From NCBI GenBank assembly GCA_018195615.1, contig JAGTPG010000001.1, positions 930,001 to 994,000 of the forward strand: a stretch of DNA of 64,000 bases. The letters are read 5' to 3'. Origin of the DNA: Streptomyces tuirus (GTDB lineage Bacteria > Actinomycetota > Actinomycetes > Streptomycetales > Streptomycetaceae). The position numbers and the translations under genes are program-made. This document shows, in pieces, positions 38,384-48,074 of the stretch (positions within the stretch are counted from its first letter, which is position 1; each line of letters opens with the position of its first letter). The notes under the pieces were generated by a model, which was given only the letters and a program-made list of their open reading frames with translations, had not been told where the DNA came from and searched no databases.

Positions 38384-39474
38384 TCAACCGCCGGACGTGT
38401 GCCCCCGGCGCGGCGTCTGGGGCGACTTCGCGGCCTCCGCCTCGGCCTTGGCGTCGCTCACCGCGGCGGCGGCCTGTTTCCCGGCCTCGTCAGCAGCCGC
38501 GGCGGCGTCGAGCGCAGCCGTCCGGCCCGCGTCGAGCTCCGGAGTCCGGTCCTCGGCCGGCGTGTGGTCAGCGTCGGCGCCGGCTGCTTCCTCGGGTTGC
38601 GCCGCCGACTGGTCACCGAACGCACGGGTGACGGTCCGAACCGCTTCGGTCAGCTCCCCGGGATCACCCAGAACGTGTTGTTGTCGCTGCTCGCCAGGTG
38701 CGGCAGCGTCTCGAGGTACTTGTAGGCCAGGACCTTCGGGTCGGCGTTGTTGCGATGGACGGCCTGGAAGACGAGCTCCACCGCCTTCGCCTCACCGTCC
38801 GCCCGGAGGATCATGGCCTGCTGCGTTCCCTGCGCCTCCAGGATGTCCTTCTGCTTCGTGCCTTCCGCGGTAAGGATCTTGGCTTGCCGCTCACCCTCGG
38901 CGTGCAGGATGGCCGCGCGCTTGTCACGCTCGGCCCGCATCTGCTTCTCCATCGCCTCCTTGATGGTGTGCGGCGGATCGATGGCCTTGATCTCGACACG
39001 GTTGACCCGGATGCCCCACTTTCCGGTGGCGTCGTCGAGGACGGCGCGCAGCCGGGAGTTGATCTCCTCGCGCGAGGTGAGTGTCTCCTCCAGGTCCATG
39101 CTGCCGATGACGTTCCGGAGGGTGGTCACGGTGAGCTGATCGATCGCCTGGAGGTAGTCGGCGACCTCGTAGGCCGCCGCCCGCGGGTCGGTGATCTGGT
39201 AGTAGAGCACGGTGTCGATGTTCACCACGAGGTTGTCCTCGGTGATCACCGGCCTGGGGTCGGACGAGTAGACCTGCTCGCGCACGTCGAGTTTGGTGTT
39301 GATGCGGTCCGCCACCGGCACGACCAGGTTCAGGCCGGGTTGCAGCGTCCGGCGGTACCGGCCGAACCGCTCGACGTTGTAGCGGCGCGCCTGCGGAACG
39401 ATCCGCACCGTGGAGGCCACGAGGAAGACGACGACGAGGGCCGCCAGGAGAAGGGGGATGACAACTGGATCCAC
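38384..39474 (-). CDS. slipin/stomatin-type SPFH protein (one apparent frameshift)
   Basis: About 363 residues from GTG 39474, 5 nt after GGAGG. One N-terminal membrane helix (VVIPLLLAALVVVFLVAS), SPFH domain (~25-200: RIVPQARRYNVERFGRYRR, LQPGLNLVVPVADRINTKLD, ITEDNLVVNIDTVLYYQITD), a short helix-rich region (EKQMRAERDKRAAILHAEGE) and, after restoring one base at 38656-38659, an Ala/Glu-rich tail of ~90 residues ending RRGHTSGG. Without the correction it stops early at FWVIPGS. Slipins form ring-like membrane assemblies. It lies 29 bp after an NfeD gene, the widely conserved partner. The tail is low complexity and lineage-specific. Confidence 0.92.
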
Positions 39475-39503
39475 GGTGCCTCCGTTGCTGTGTGTTCAGC
39501 CGT

Positions 39504-39941
39504 TCACGGAAGGAGTTCGCGGGGGTAGACGATGGCCGTGGCCCCTTCGATCTCCATGACGTCCACGAGCGTCCCCACCGGGATCACCAGGCTCTCGTCG
39601 AGGGCGCGCGCGGACCATTCCTCACCGGAGAGTTTGATCAGGCCCCGGGTGGCGGTGACCTCCTGCATGACCTCGGCCCGCTTGCCGATCAGCGCGTCGG
39701 TGCCGTCGCGTACGAGGGGCTGCTGTGCCATGTGCCGCAGCGCGACAGGACGGACGATGACCAGGCCCGCTGCCGCTGCTGCCACCAGGGCCAGGAGCTG
39801 GCCGAGAAGGCCGATGCCCACACCGGCGACCACGGCGGCGACCAGCGCGGCGCCCGCCAGCAACCCGAAGACCAGTGTCAGGGTGAAGAACTCCGCGGCA
39901 CCCAGTGCCGCGGCGGCGAGCAGCCATACGAACCACGGCAT
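39504..39941 (-). CDS. NfeD-family membrane protein with OB-fold
   Basis: 145 residues; the ATG follows AAGGAGG. Two or three membrane helices (WFVWLLAAAALGAAEFFTL, LVFGLLAGAALVAAVVAGVG, LLALVAAAAAGLVIVRPV) and a cytoplasmic or extracytoplasmic OB-fold: GTDALIGKRAEVMQEVTATR, GLIKLSGEEWSARAL, IPVGTLVDVMEIEGATAIV. This is the short NfeD1b type that pairs with slipins in bacterial and archaeal operons, and the slipin gene follows 29 bp downstream. The pair is thought to organise membrane proteins; there is no fused ClpP-like protease domain. Confidence 0.92.
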   Translation of the reverse strand: MPWFVWLLAAAALGAAEFFTLTLVFGLLAGAALVAAVVAGVGIGLLGQLLALVAAAAAGLVIVRPVALRHMAQQPLVRDGTDALIGKRAEVMQEVTATRGLIKLSGEEWSARALDESLVIPVGTLVDVMEIEGATAIVYPRELLP

Positions 39942-40143
39942 CGAATCGCCCTCCTTCAGGGGCCTCCTCCACCAAACTACCGCCCGGACACGCCGGGCAG
40001 AACAGACACGGCAGCCGTGGTTCTCGTTGTCGTGCGCCGTCTGCCCCCTCCTCTTGTCACGGCCCTGGCAAAAAGCTCCGCCGCAGCGACGGCCGTCCTG
40101 GAGACGACCGGGACGATCGGCGGCGGTACCCGCACCAGCTCGG

Positions 40144-40317
40144 CCCTTCGCGCTGGTCGGCCGGCAGTACCTGGCGGCCCCGCGGCGCTCCCGGGACGAC
40201 GTCCACCCGGTGTGGACGTACGCCCATGTGCCGCACGGTTTCGACGGGGACGCGACCGAGGCGATCACGGCGCAGATCGAACGGTTCGCGCCCGGCTTCC
40301 GTGAGCGGGCCATCTGC
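40144..40317 (+). pseudogene. fragment of an FAD-dependent oxidoreductase gene
   Basis: About 58 codons read PFALVGRQYLAAPRRSRDDV, HPVWTYAHVPHGFDGDATEA and [17 protein letters not shown]. This matches the C-terminal region of the phytoene-desaturase-like family, including the oxidoreductase at 19629-21045 ([13 protein letters not shown] and [12 protein letters not shown]), but differs enough to be a separate paralogue. No FAD-binding N-terminus or the final GGD motif is present on either side, so it is a remnant. Confidence 0.7.
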
Positions 40318-40530
40318 TCGGCGGCGACCCCTCCGGGAGACGCCTCTCCGGCGCAAACCACCCACTCACTGTCGAACCAGCCGGAACCGGGACCGTCGGC
40401 AGTGAGGCACCGTCACCGCGCAGGCACGGAGCGAGTTCGCACTTCCGCCCCACAGGGAGTCGTGTGAAACTGTCGTCCCGTCCGCCGTGCGGACCCGTTC
40501 CGCACCGTCCGTCCCCACCTGAAGGGCGCC

Positions 40531-41205
40531 GTGCGTTCCCTATCCCTGCCCTTGGCCCTGACCGCACGCCTGTCGCCCGTGGCCGTGCTCGCCGCGGCGG
40601 GCTGGGCACTGTCGTCCGGTCCGCTCGCCGCGCCGCAGGCCGCCGAGCACAAGTCGGCCGAAGAGAAGACCGGGACGCAGTCCGCGTCCACCCCGTCGAC
40701 GTCGACCGTGTCGAAGACCTACGCGGCCGCCCCCGCCCCGTGCGAGAGCGTCGCCGAGAAGACGGTCAAGTCGCTGGTGCCGGGCGCCAGGACGGCCGGC
40801 AAGGAGATCCCGTCCACGGACTCGAAGCTGCGCCGGACCTGCTCCTGGAACGCGCTCAAGGGGTACGACTACCGCTGGCTCGACGTGTCGTTCGAGGTCA
40901 TGGAGTCGGACGAGGCGGCGCAGAAGTCGTACACCGCACGCACCGAGGCGAAGAGCGGTGGAGGAGCCGTCCCCGGCCTGGGTGACAGCGCGTACTCCGT
41001 CGTCAACCTCACCACCGAGGACAAGCAGGAGACCCGCGAGGGCGTCGTCGTCGCCCGCGCGTCCAACGCGCTGGTCGTCGTCACGTACAACGGCAGTGAC
41101 TTCGAGTCCAAGAAGGCGCCCAGCACGGACACCATCAACAAGGGCGCCATCAAGGCCGCCAAGGAAGCGGTCGCCGCGCTGGAGGGCGGTGGCGGCAAGG
41201 GCTGA
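40531..41205 (+). CDS. secreted protein, DUF3558-like
   Basis: 224 residues from GTG 40531, 4 nt after a GAAGGG ribosome site. A signal peptide (LALTARLSPVAVLAAAGWAL) is followed by a Ser/Thr/Pro-rich spacer (EEKTGTQSASTPSTSTV) and a globular domain with two cysteines, PCESVAEKTVKSLVPGA and RRTCSWNA, then VPGLGDSAYSVV and NALVVVTYNGSDFE. The Cys pair and the GLGDSAY block resemble DUF3558, a family of actinobacterial cell-surface proteins. A lipobox Cys is not seen, so secretion rather than lipid anchoring is likely. Function is unknown. It is convergent with the NCS1 transporter gene 32 bp away. Confidence 0.7.
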   Translation: MRSLSLPLALTARLSPVAVLAAAGWALSSGPLAAPQAAEHKSAEEKTGTQSASTPSTSTVSKTYAAAPAPCESVAEKTVKSLVPGARTAGKEIPSTDSKLRRTCSWNALKGYDYRWLDVSFEVMESDEAAQKSYTARTEAKSGGGAVPGLGDSAYSVVNLTTEDKQETREGVVVARASNALVVVTYNGSDFESKKAPSTDTINKGAIKAAKEAVAALEGGGGKG

Positions 41206-41237
41206 TCGGCTCTTCGCCTCCAGCGCCGGCGTCCCCG

Positions 41238-42764
<1,527 letters not shown>

Positions 42765-42909
42765 GGGCCAGGCCAATCAGGGGAGGTGGGACGGGAAAGG
42801 CCATGCGGGTGACGCCGATGGGGGGTGCGCTCGGGAGCGTCCTGGCCCCCTTCCCGGGCCGCCGGGAAGGGGGAGTGAAGGGGTGTTGCCGCGCGGGCGG
42901 CCCAGTGGT

Positions 42910-43932
42910 TCAGCCGTTGACGGCCGGGATCACCCGCGATCCGTACGCGTCGATCACGGCCTCCTGCGCGTCGTGCATGTCGTAGACGGCGAACTGGTCG
43001 ACGCCGAGCGCACGCAGCGCGTTCAGCTTCTCGACGTGCCTCTCGACCGGGCCGATCAGGCAGAACCGGTCGACGATCTCGTCGGGCACGAACTGAGTGT
43101 CCGGGTTGCCCGCACGGCCGTGGTGCGAGTAGTCGTAGCCCTCGCGCGCCTTGATGTAGTCGGTGAGTTCGTCGGGTACGGCGGCGGAGTGCTCCCCGTA
43201 CTTGGACACCAGATCGGCGACATGGTTGCCGACCATCCCGCCGAACCACCGGCACTGCTCGCGCGCGTGGGCGAGCGCCTCGGGCGAGTCGTCCTCGGTG
43301 ACGTACGCCGGGGCGGCCACGCAGATGGTCACCTCCGAGGGATCGCGCCCGGCGGCGACGGCCGCGTCCTTCACCGCCTTGACCATGTACTCGGTCAGAT
43401 ACAGGTCGGACAGCTGGAGGATGAACCCGTCGGCCTCCTCCCCGGTCATCTTCAGGGCCTTGGGGCCGTACGCGGCCATCCACACGGGGAGTTGGGCGTC
43501 CGGCTTGATCCACGGGAACCGGACGACGGTACCGCCGCCGAGGTCGGCCTCGTGGCCGCTGCCCAGCGCCCGGATGACCTTCATGGCCTCGCTGATCCGG
43601 GCCAGGGTGTTGGGCTTGCGGCCGGCCACGCGCATCGCGGAGTCGCCGCGGCCGATGCCGCACACCGTGCGGTTGCCGAACATGTCGTTGAGGGTGGCGA
43701 AGGTGGAGGCGGTGACCTCCCAGGTGCGGGTGCCCGGGTTGGTCACCATCGGCCCGACCTTCAGCTTCGTGGTGTTGGCCAGGATCTGGCTGTAGATCAC
43801 GAACGGCTCCTGCCACAGCACGGCGGAGTCGAAGGTCCAGCCGTACGAGAAGCCGTTCCGTTCCGCGCGTTTCATCAGGCTGATCACCCGCGAGGCCGGC
43901 GGGTCGGTCTGCAGGACGAGTCCGAAGTCCAT
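42910..43932 (-). CDS. LLM-class F420-dependent oxidoreductase (TIGR03842-like)
   Basis: 340 residues from ATG 43932; AGGAG lies 8 nt upstream. A TIM-barrel luciferase-like protein: MDFGLVLQTDPPASRVISL, GPMVTNPGTRTWEVTASTFA, GRGDSAMRVAGRKPNTL and LPVWMAAYGPKALKMTGEEA (a phosphate/cofactor-binding part). The family recurs beside dihydropyrimidinases in actinobacteria and is expected to use coenzyme F420. It starts 11 bp after the dihydropyrimidinase gene. No dihydropyrimidine dehydrogenase (PydA/PreA-PreT) is encoded in the window, so this enzyme could carry out the redox step; that is inference. Confidence 0.9.
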   Translation of the reverse strand: MDFGLVLQTDPPASRVISLMKRAERNGFSYGWTFDSAVLWQEPFVIYSQILANTTKLKVGPMVTNPGTRTWEVTASTFATLNDMFGNRTVCGIGRGDSAMRVAGRKPNTLARISEAMKVIRALGSGHEADLGGGTVVRFPWIKPDAQLPVWMAAYGPKALKMTGEEADGFILQLSDLYLTEYMVKAVKDAAVAAGRDPSEVTICVAAPAYVTEDDSPEALAHAREQCRWFGGMVGNHVADLVSKYGEHSAAVPDELTDYIKAREGYDYSHHGRAGNPDTQFVPDEIVDRFCLIGPVERHVEKLNALRALGVDQFAVYDMHDAQEAVIDAYGSRVIPAVNG

Positions 43933-43943
43933 CTGCGCCACTC

Positions 43944-45347
43944 CTAGGTGAGGTACTGACAGGTGGAACGCGGGGTGAACACGCCGTGACCCGCGCGCCC
44001 GGTGTACTCCCGCTCGCTGATGACGGGCACGCCGCGCGAGAAGACCGTCTCGACCCGGCCGGTGACGCGCCTGCCCTCGTACGCCGAGTAGTCGACGTTC
44101 ATGTGGTGTGTCTCGGCCGACATGACCTGCTCGGCATGCGGGTCGTAGATGACGACGTCGGCGTCGGCGCCCGGCGCGATGGTGCCCTTCTTCGGGTACA
44201 TGCCGAACATGCGCGCCGGGGTGGCGCAGGCGATCTCGATCCAGCGGCGGCGGGTGATGTGCCCGTCCAGGACCGCCTGGTGGAGCAGGTCCATACGGTT
44301 CTCGACGCCCGGGAGACCGTTGGGGATCTTGGAGAAGTCACCGCGGCCGAGTTCCTTCTGGCCGACGAAGCAGAAGGGGCAGTGGTCGGTGGAGACGACC
44401 TGGAGGTCGTTCGTCCGGAGCCCCTGCCAGAGTTTGGCCTGGTGTTCGCGGGGCCTGAGGGGCGTGCTGCACACGTACTTGGCGCCCTCGAAGTCCGGCT
44501 CGGCGAGGTTGTCGGTGGACAGGAACAGGTACTGCGGGCACGTCTCGCCGAAGACGTTGAGGCCCTCGTCGCGGGCCCGGGCCAGTTCGGCGACCGCCTC
44601 CGTCGCCGAGACGTGCACGACGTACAGGGGGGCGCCGGCCACCTGGGCGAGCTTGATGGCGCGGTGGGTGGCTTCCGCCTCCAGCAGGGCCTTGCGGACC
44701 TCGCCGTGGTAGCGCGGGTCGGTCTCGCCCCGGGCCAGCGCCTGTTCGACCAGGACGTCGATCGCGATGCCGTTCTCGGCGTGCATCATGATCAGGCCGC
44801 CGTTGTCGGCGGAGCGCTGCATGGCGCGCAGGATCTGGCCGTCGTCGGAGTAGAACACCCCCGGGTAGGCCATGAACTGCTTGAAGGAAGTCACACCCTC
44901 CTCGACCAGCAGGTCCATCTCCTTGAGCGTCTCCTGGTTCACGTCGGAGACGATCATGTGGAAGCCGTAGTCGACGGCGCAGTTGCCCTCGGCCTTGGCG
45001 TGCCAGGCGTCCAGGCCCTCGCGCAGTGAGTGGCCCACGCTCTGCACGGCGAAGTCGACGATCGTGGTCGTGCCGCCCCAGGCGGCGGCTCGGGTGCCGG
45101 TCTCGAAGGTGTCGGAGGCGAAGGTGCCGCCGAACGGCAGCTCCATGTGGGTGTGGGCGTCCACGCCGCCGGGGATGACGTACTTTCCTGTGGCGTCGAT
45201 GACCCGGTCTGCTGTGAAGGTGTCGGCGGCGGGTGATCCGGTGGCTGCGAGGGCGGCGATTCGGCCGTCCTCGATCAGGACGTCGGCGTGGATCTCGTCG
45301 GAGGCGGTGATGACGAGGCCGCCGCGGATGACGGTTCGGGTGCTCAT
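43944..45347 (-). CDS. hydA: dihydropyrimidinase / D-hydantoinase
   Basis: 467 residues from ATG 45347 with GAGGAG upstream. A cyclic amidohydrolase that opens dihydrouracil, dihydrothymine or hydantoins. Metal ligands are visible: GGVDAHTHMELPF (His-x-His), TSFKQFMAYPG (carboxylated Lys), MHAENG, VVHVSATEAV and VSTDHCPFCFVGQK (Asp). The stereochemistry loop and C-terminal tail (REYTGRAGHGVFTP) are of normal length. It is preceded by a beta-ureidopropionase-like gene (~125 bp) and followed by the F420-dependent oxidoreductase and transporter. Its product, N-carbamoyl-beta-alanine or a relative, would feed the nitrilase-family enzymes. Confidence 0.95.
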   Translation of the reverse strand: MSTRTVIRGGLVITASDEIHADVLIEDGRIAALAATGSPAADTFTADRVIDATGKYVIPGGVDAHTHMELPFGGTFASDTFETGTRAAAWGGTTTIVDFAVQSVGHSLREGLDAWHAKAEGNCAVDYGFHMIVSDVNQETLKEMDLLVEEGVTSFKQFMAYPGVFYSDDGQILRAMQRSADNGGLIMMHAENGIAIDVLVEQALARGETDPRYHGEVRKALLEAEATHRAIKLAQVAGAPLYVVHVSATEAVAELARARDEGLNVFGETCPQYLFLSTDNLAEPDFEGAKYVCSTPLRPREHQAKLWQGLRTNDLQVVSTDHCPFCFVGQKELGRGDFSKIPNGLPGVENRMDLLHQAVLDGHITRRRWIEIACATPARMFGMYPKKGTIAPGADADVVIYDPHAEQVMSAETHHMNVDYSAYEGRRVTGRVETVFSRGVPVISEREYTGRAGHGVFTPRSTCQYLT

Positions 45348-45471
45348 GCTCTGTCGCTCCTCGCCGTTTGAAGGTGCCGGTTGTGTGTGGCTGGTCGCGC
45401 GCACGCGGCGATAGCCGCAGATCGGATGCAGTCCCGCGCCCCTGAAGAGGGCGCTGCAGCCCCGGCGCCTT

Positions 45472-46314
45472 CTACGGAGCTGTCAGTGGCCCGTACGCAC
45501 CCGGTGCGCGGTCCCTGTAGAACTGCCAGCGGTCGCGGACCTCTCGCAGCTTCGCCATGTCCAGGTCGCGGACGACCAGTTCCGTCTCCTTGTCGCTCGC
45601 CACCTCGCCGACGAACTGGGCCTCCGGGTCCACGAAGTACGAGGTGCCGTAGAAGTCGTTGTCGCCGTACTCCTCGACGCCCACCCGGTTGATCGCGCCG
45701 ACGAAGTACTCGTTGGCGACGGCCGCCGCCGGCTGTTCCAGCTGCCAGAGGTAGGCGGAGAGGCCGCGGGAGGTGGCCGAGGGGTTGAAGACGAGTTCGG
45801 CGCCCGCGAGGCCCAGGGCCCGCCAGCCCTCGGGGAAGTGGCGGTCGTAGCAGATGTAGACGCCGACCTTGCCGACCGCCGTGTCGAAGACGGGCCAGCC
45901 GGAGTTGCCCGGGCGGAAGTAGAACTTCTCCCAGAAGCCCCTGACCTGCGGGATGTGCGTCTTGCGGTACTTGCCGAGGTAGGAGCCGTCCGCGTCGATC
46001 ACGGCGGCGGTGTTGTAGAGGACGCCGGGCTGTTCCTCCTCGTACATCGGCAGCACCAGGACGATGCCCAGTTCCTTCGCGAGAGCCTGGAAGCGGCGGA
46101 CGATCGGGCCCTCGGGGATCTGCTCGGCGTACTCGTAGAAGGCCGGGTCCTGGACCTGGCAGAAGTACGGCCCGTAGAACAGCTCCTGGAAGCAGAGGAC
46201 TTGGGCACCCTGCGCGGCGGCGTCGCGGGCCGCCTGCTCGTGGACCTGGATCATCGACTCCTTGTCGCCGGTCCAGGCGGTCTGGAAGACGGCGGCACGG
46301 ATCACTCGGCTCAT
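45472..46314 (-). CDS. nitrilase-superfamily N-carbamoyl hydrolase (beta-ureidopropionase-like), copy 1
   Basis: 280 residues. The nitrilase catalytic triad is visible: Glu in VLCFQELFYGPY, Lys in YLGKYRKTHIPQ and Cys in GVYICYDRHFPEGW. Other blocks such as EEYGDNDFYGTSYFVDP also fit the carbamoyl-beta-alanine/N-carbamoyl amidohydrolase branch. It would release CO2 and ammonia from the N-carbamoyl-beta-amino acid made by the dihydropyrimidinase. A paralogue of the same length lies at 49358-50200. The 155-bp upstream gap contains repeated GTGTCAC and ATGTTTCAC elements, so a promoter with operator sites for the PucR regulator is likely here. Confidence 0.92.
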   Translation of the reverse strand: MSRVIRAAVFQTAWTGDKESMIQVHEQAARDAAAQGAQVLCFQELFYGPYFCQVQDPAFYEYAEQIPEGPIVRRFQALAKELGIVLVLPMYEEEQPGVLYNTAAVIDADGSYLGKYRKTHIPQVRGFWEKFYFRPGNSGWPVFDTAVGKVGVYICYDRHFPEGWRALGLAGAELVFNPSATSRGLSAYLWQLEQPAAAVANEYFVGAINRVGVEEYGDNDFYGTSYFVDPEAQFVGEVASDKETELVVRDLDMAKLREVRDRWQFYRDRAPGAYGPLTAP

Positions 46315-46380
46315 CGGGACCTCCGGTCGCTCGGTGTGCCGTGAGCTTAGGAAGCCCGGGAGTCCTCTTTGAGTTGCACC

Positions 46381-46473
46381 GTGTCACGTCTGGGGGCGTG
46401 CGGCGTGTCACCGTGTCACTCTGCCGAGAGCCCATGTTTCACCGCCGTTTTCCCAGGTGGCCGGATGTTTCAC
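46381..46473. repeat. repeated GTGTCAC and ATGTTTCAC elements, possible PucR operator
   Basis: GTGTCAC occurs at 46381-46387, 46405-46411 and 46413-46419. ATGTTTCAC occurs at 46434-46442 and 46465-46473, the last covering the PucR stop codon. All lie upstream of the nitrilase gene that starts at 46314. Such clustering in a GC-rich gap suggests regulator binding, but no PucR consensus is known to me. Confidence 0.45.
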
Positions 46474-48035
46474 TGCTGTTGCGCGTCATGCGCGAGGAGT
46501 GCGATGTGCACCGAGGCGGCCTGTTCGAAGTCGTCGAGGTCCACGCCGAGGCGGACCTGTATGGACTCCAGGCGGCGGTAGAGGGCGGGCCGGGAGACGT
46601 GGTGGAGCTGGGCGGTACGGGACTTGTTGCGGCCGGTGGCGAGGTACGTCCGCAGGACGGACAGCAGGTCCTCGTCGGTCTCGCACAGCAGCCCGTCCAA
46701 TTCCCGCTCCGCGAAGGACTGCACGTGCGGGTCGTCCCGCAGCAGACGGATCAGGCCCCGCAGGTGGACGTCCTTGAGGCGGACGACCGGCGGCAGGTCG
46801 AGGGCGGCGGCGGAGTCGGAGACGGCGTCCGCGACGTGCTGCGCCTCGCGGAGTCCGGCGGGTACGTCGTCCCAGACGACCCTGGGGTCGGCCGCGGCGA
46901 CGACCGTGCGGGCCGGGCCGGACTCGGTGCGCAGCCGGGTCGCGAAGTGCGCGGCGAGAGCGTCCGCGTCCTGGTCGCGGGCGAGGCTGAGCAGTACGGC
47001 GGTGGCGCCGTCGGCCAGTTCGGCGACCAGCCCGGGCAGGCCCAGCAGCCGCAGCAGCCGCTCCAGTTGCCCGGTGTCCCGGTCGCGAACGACCAGCGGC
47101 ACGAACGTCCGCCGGTTGACCGGCAGCCCGGCCGCGCGCGCCCTGGGCAGCAGTTGCCTTGCCGGTACGACGCCACTGACCAGGTCGGTCAGCAGGCTCT
47201 GCGCGGACTGCTCCTCCCAGGAGCACGCGGTGCCGCCGCCGAGCATGCGGTGCAGGACGAGGGCCTCGGCGGCGCGGTCGGCCAGCAGCCGTCCGGTGGC
47301 GGTGTCGCCGCGGTAGCCGCACAGCACGATCCGGCCCCACCGCTCGCCGCGTCCGCCCAGTTCGGCGCGGATCCAGCCGTCGCCCTCGGTGCCTCCGGCC
47401 TGCCGGGCGATGCGCTCCCAGTCGCGCAGCACGTCGTCCACCGCCGGCCGCTCCCCCGCCGTGCCGAGGACGCGGTGGGCGAGGTTGGTGACGACGACCG
47501 GGCAGGCGCTGTGCCGGGCGACCTCGTCGAGCAGGCGTTGCAGCGGTGCGCCCGCGGTGATGAGGGCGGTGAGTTCGGTGCGGACGGCCTCGGAGAGGCT
47601 GACGGCGGCGAACTTGCGCCGCACGAGCCGTGACTGGACCTCCTCGGTGAGCTCGGCGAAGGGGAAGGGCCGGTGCAGGACGACCATGGGCAGTCCGCAC
47701 CGCTCGGCGGCCCGGCGCATCACGTCCGGCGCGGCCGGGAAGGCGCGGCCGAGTCCGAGGACGACGGCGGCGGCCTCCGCGCGGTGCAGTGAGCGGACGT
47801 ACTCGGCCTGCTTTTCCTCGTCGCCGGCGAGCAGCACGCCGGTGGTGAGGACCATCTCGCCGCCGCTGAGCATCACCCCGACGTCGGCGGCCTCGGCGAC
47901 GTGCACCCAGCGCACCGGCCGGTCGAGGTGGCTCGCGCCGGCCACCACCTCGGGCTCCCCGGCGAGGACCCGCTCCAGGGTGAGGACCTGCCGGACCGAG
48001 AGCTCGGGTTCCAGGGAATCCAAGGTGATGGTCAT
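46470..48035 (-). CDS. PucR-family regulator of the pyrimidine/hydantoin catabolic cluster
   Basis: 521 residues. The N-terminal PucR domain begins SVRQVLTLERVLAGEPEVVA with RWVHVAEAADVGVMLSGGEM and GLGRAFPAAPDVMRRAAERC. A central GGDEF-like region follows, and the C-terminal helix-turn-helix reads TYLATGRNKSRTAQLHHVSR and PALYRRLESIQVRLGVDLDD. PucR-type proteins control purine and pyrimidine catabolism in response to pathway metabolites. Gene position in the middle of the cluster, 40 bp after the aminotransferase, makes it the probable cluster regulator. ATG start with CAAGGGAACC upstream. Confidence 0.93.
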   Translation of the reverse strand: MTITLDSLEPELSVRQVLTLERVLAGEPEVVAGASHLDRPVRWVHVAEAADVGVMLSGGEMVLTTGVLLAGDEEKQAEYVRSLHRAEAAAVVLGLGRAFPAAPDVMRRAAERCGLPMVVLHRPFPFAELTEEVQSRLVRRKFAAVSLSEAVRTELTALITAGAPLQRLLDEVARHSACPVVVTNLAHRVLGTAGERPAVDDVLRDWERIARQAGGTEGDGWIRAELGGRGERWGRIVLCGYRGDTATGRLLADRAAEALVLHRMLGGGTACSWEEQSAQSLLTDLVSGVVPARQLLPRARAAGLPVNRRTFVPLVVRDRDTGQLERLLRLLGLPGLVAELADGATAVLLSLARDQDADALAAHFATRLRTESGPARTVVAAADPRVVWDDVPAGLREAQHVADAVSDSAAALDLPPVVRLKDVHLRGLIRLLRDDPHVQSFAERELDGLLCETDEDLLSVLRTYLATGRNKSRTAQLHHVSRPALYRRLESIQVRLGVDLDDFEQAASVHIALLAHDAQQQ

Positions 48036-48074
48036 GGTGACGGTTCCCTTGTTCAGTTCACTGCTGGATCACTG

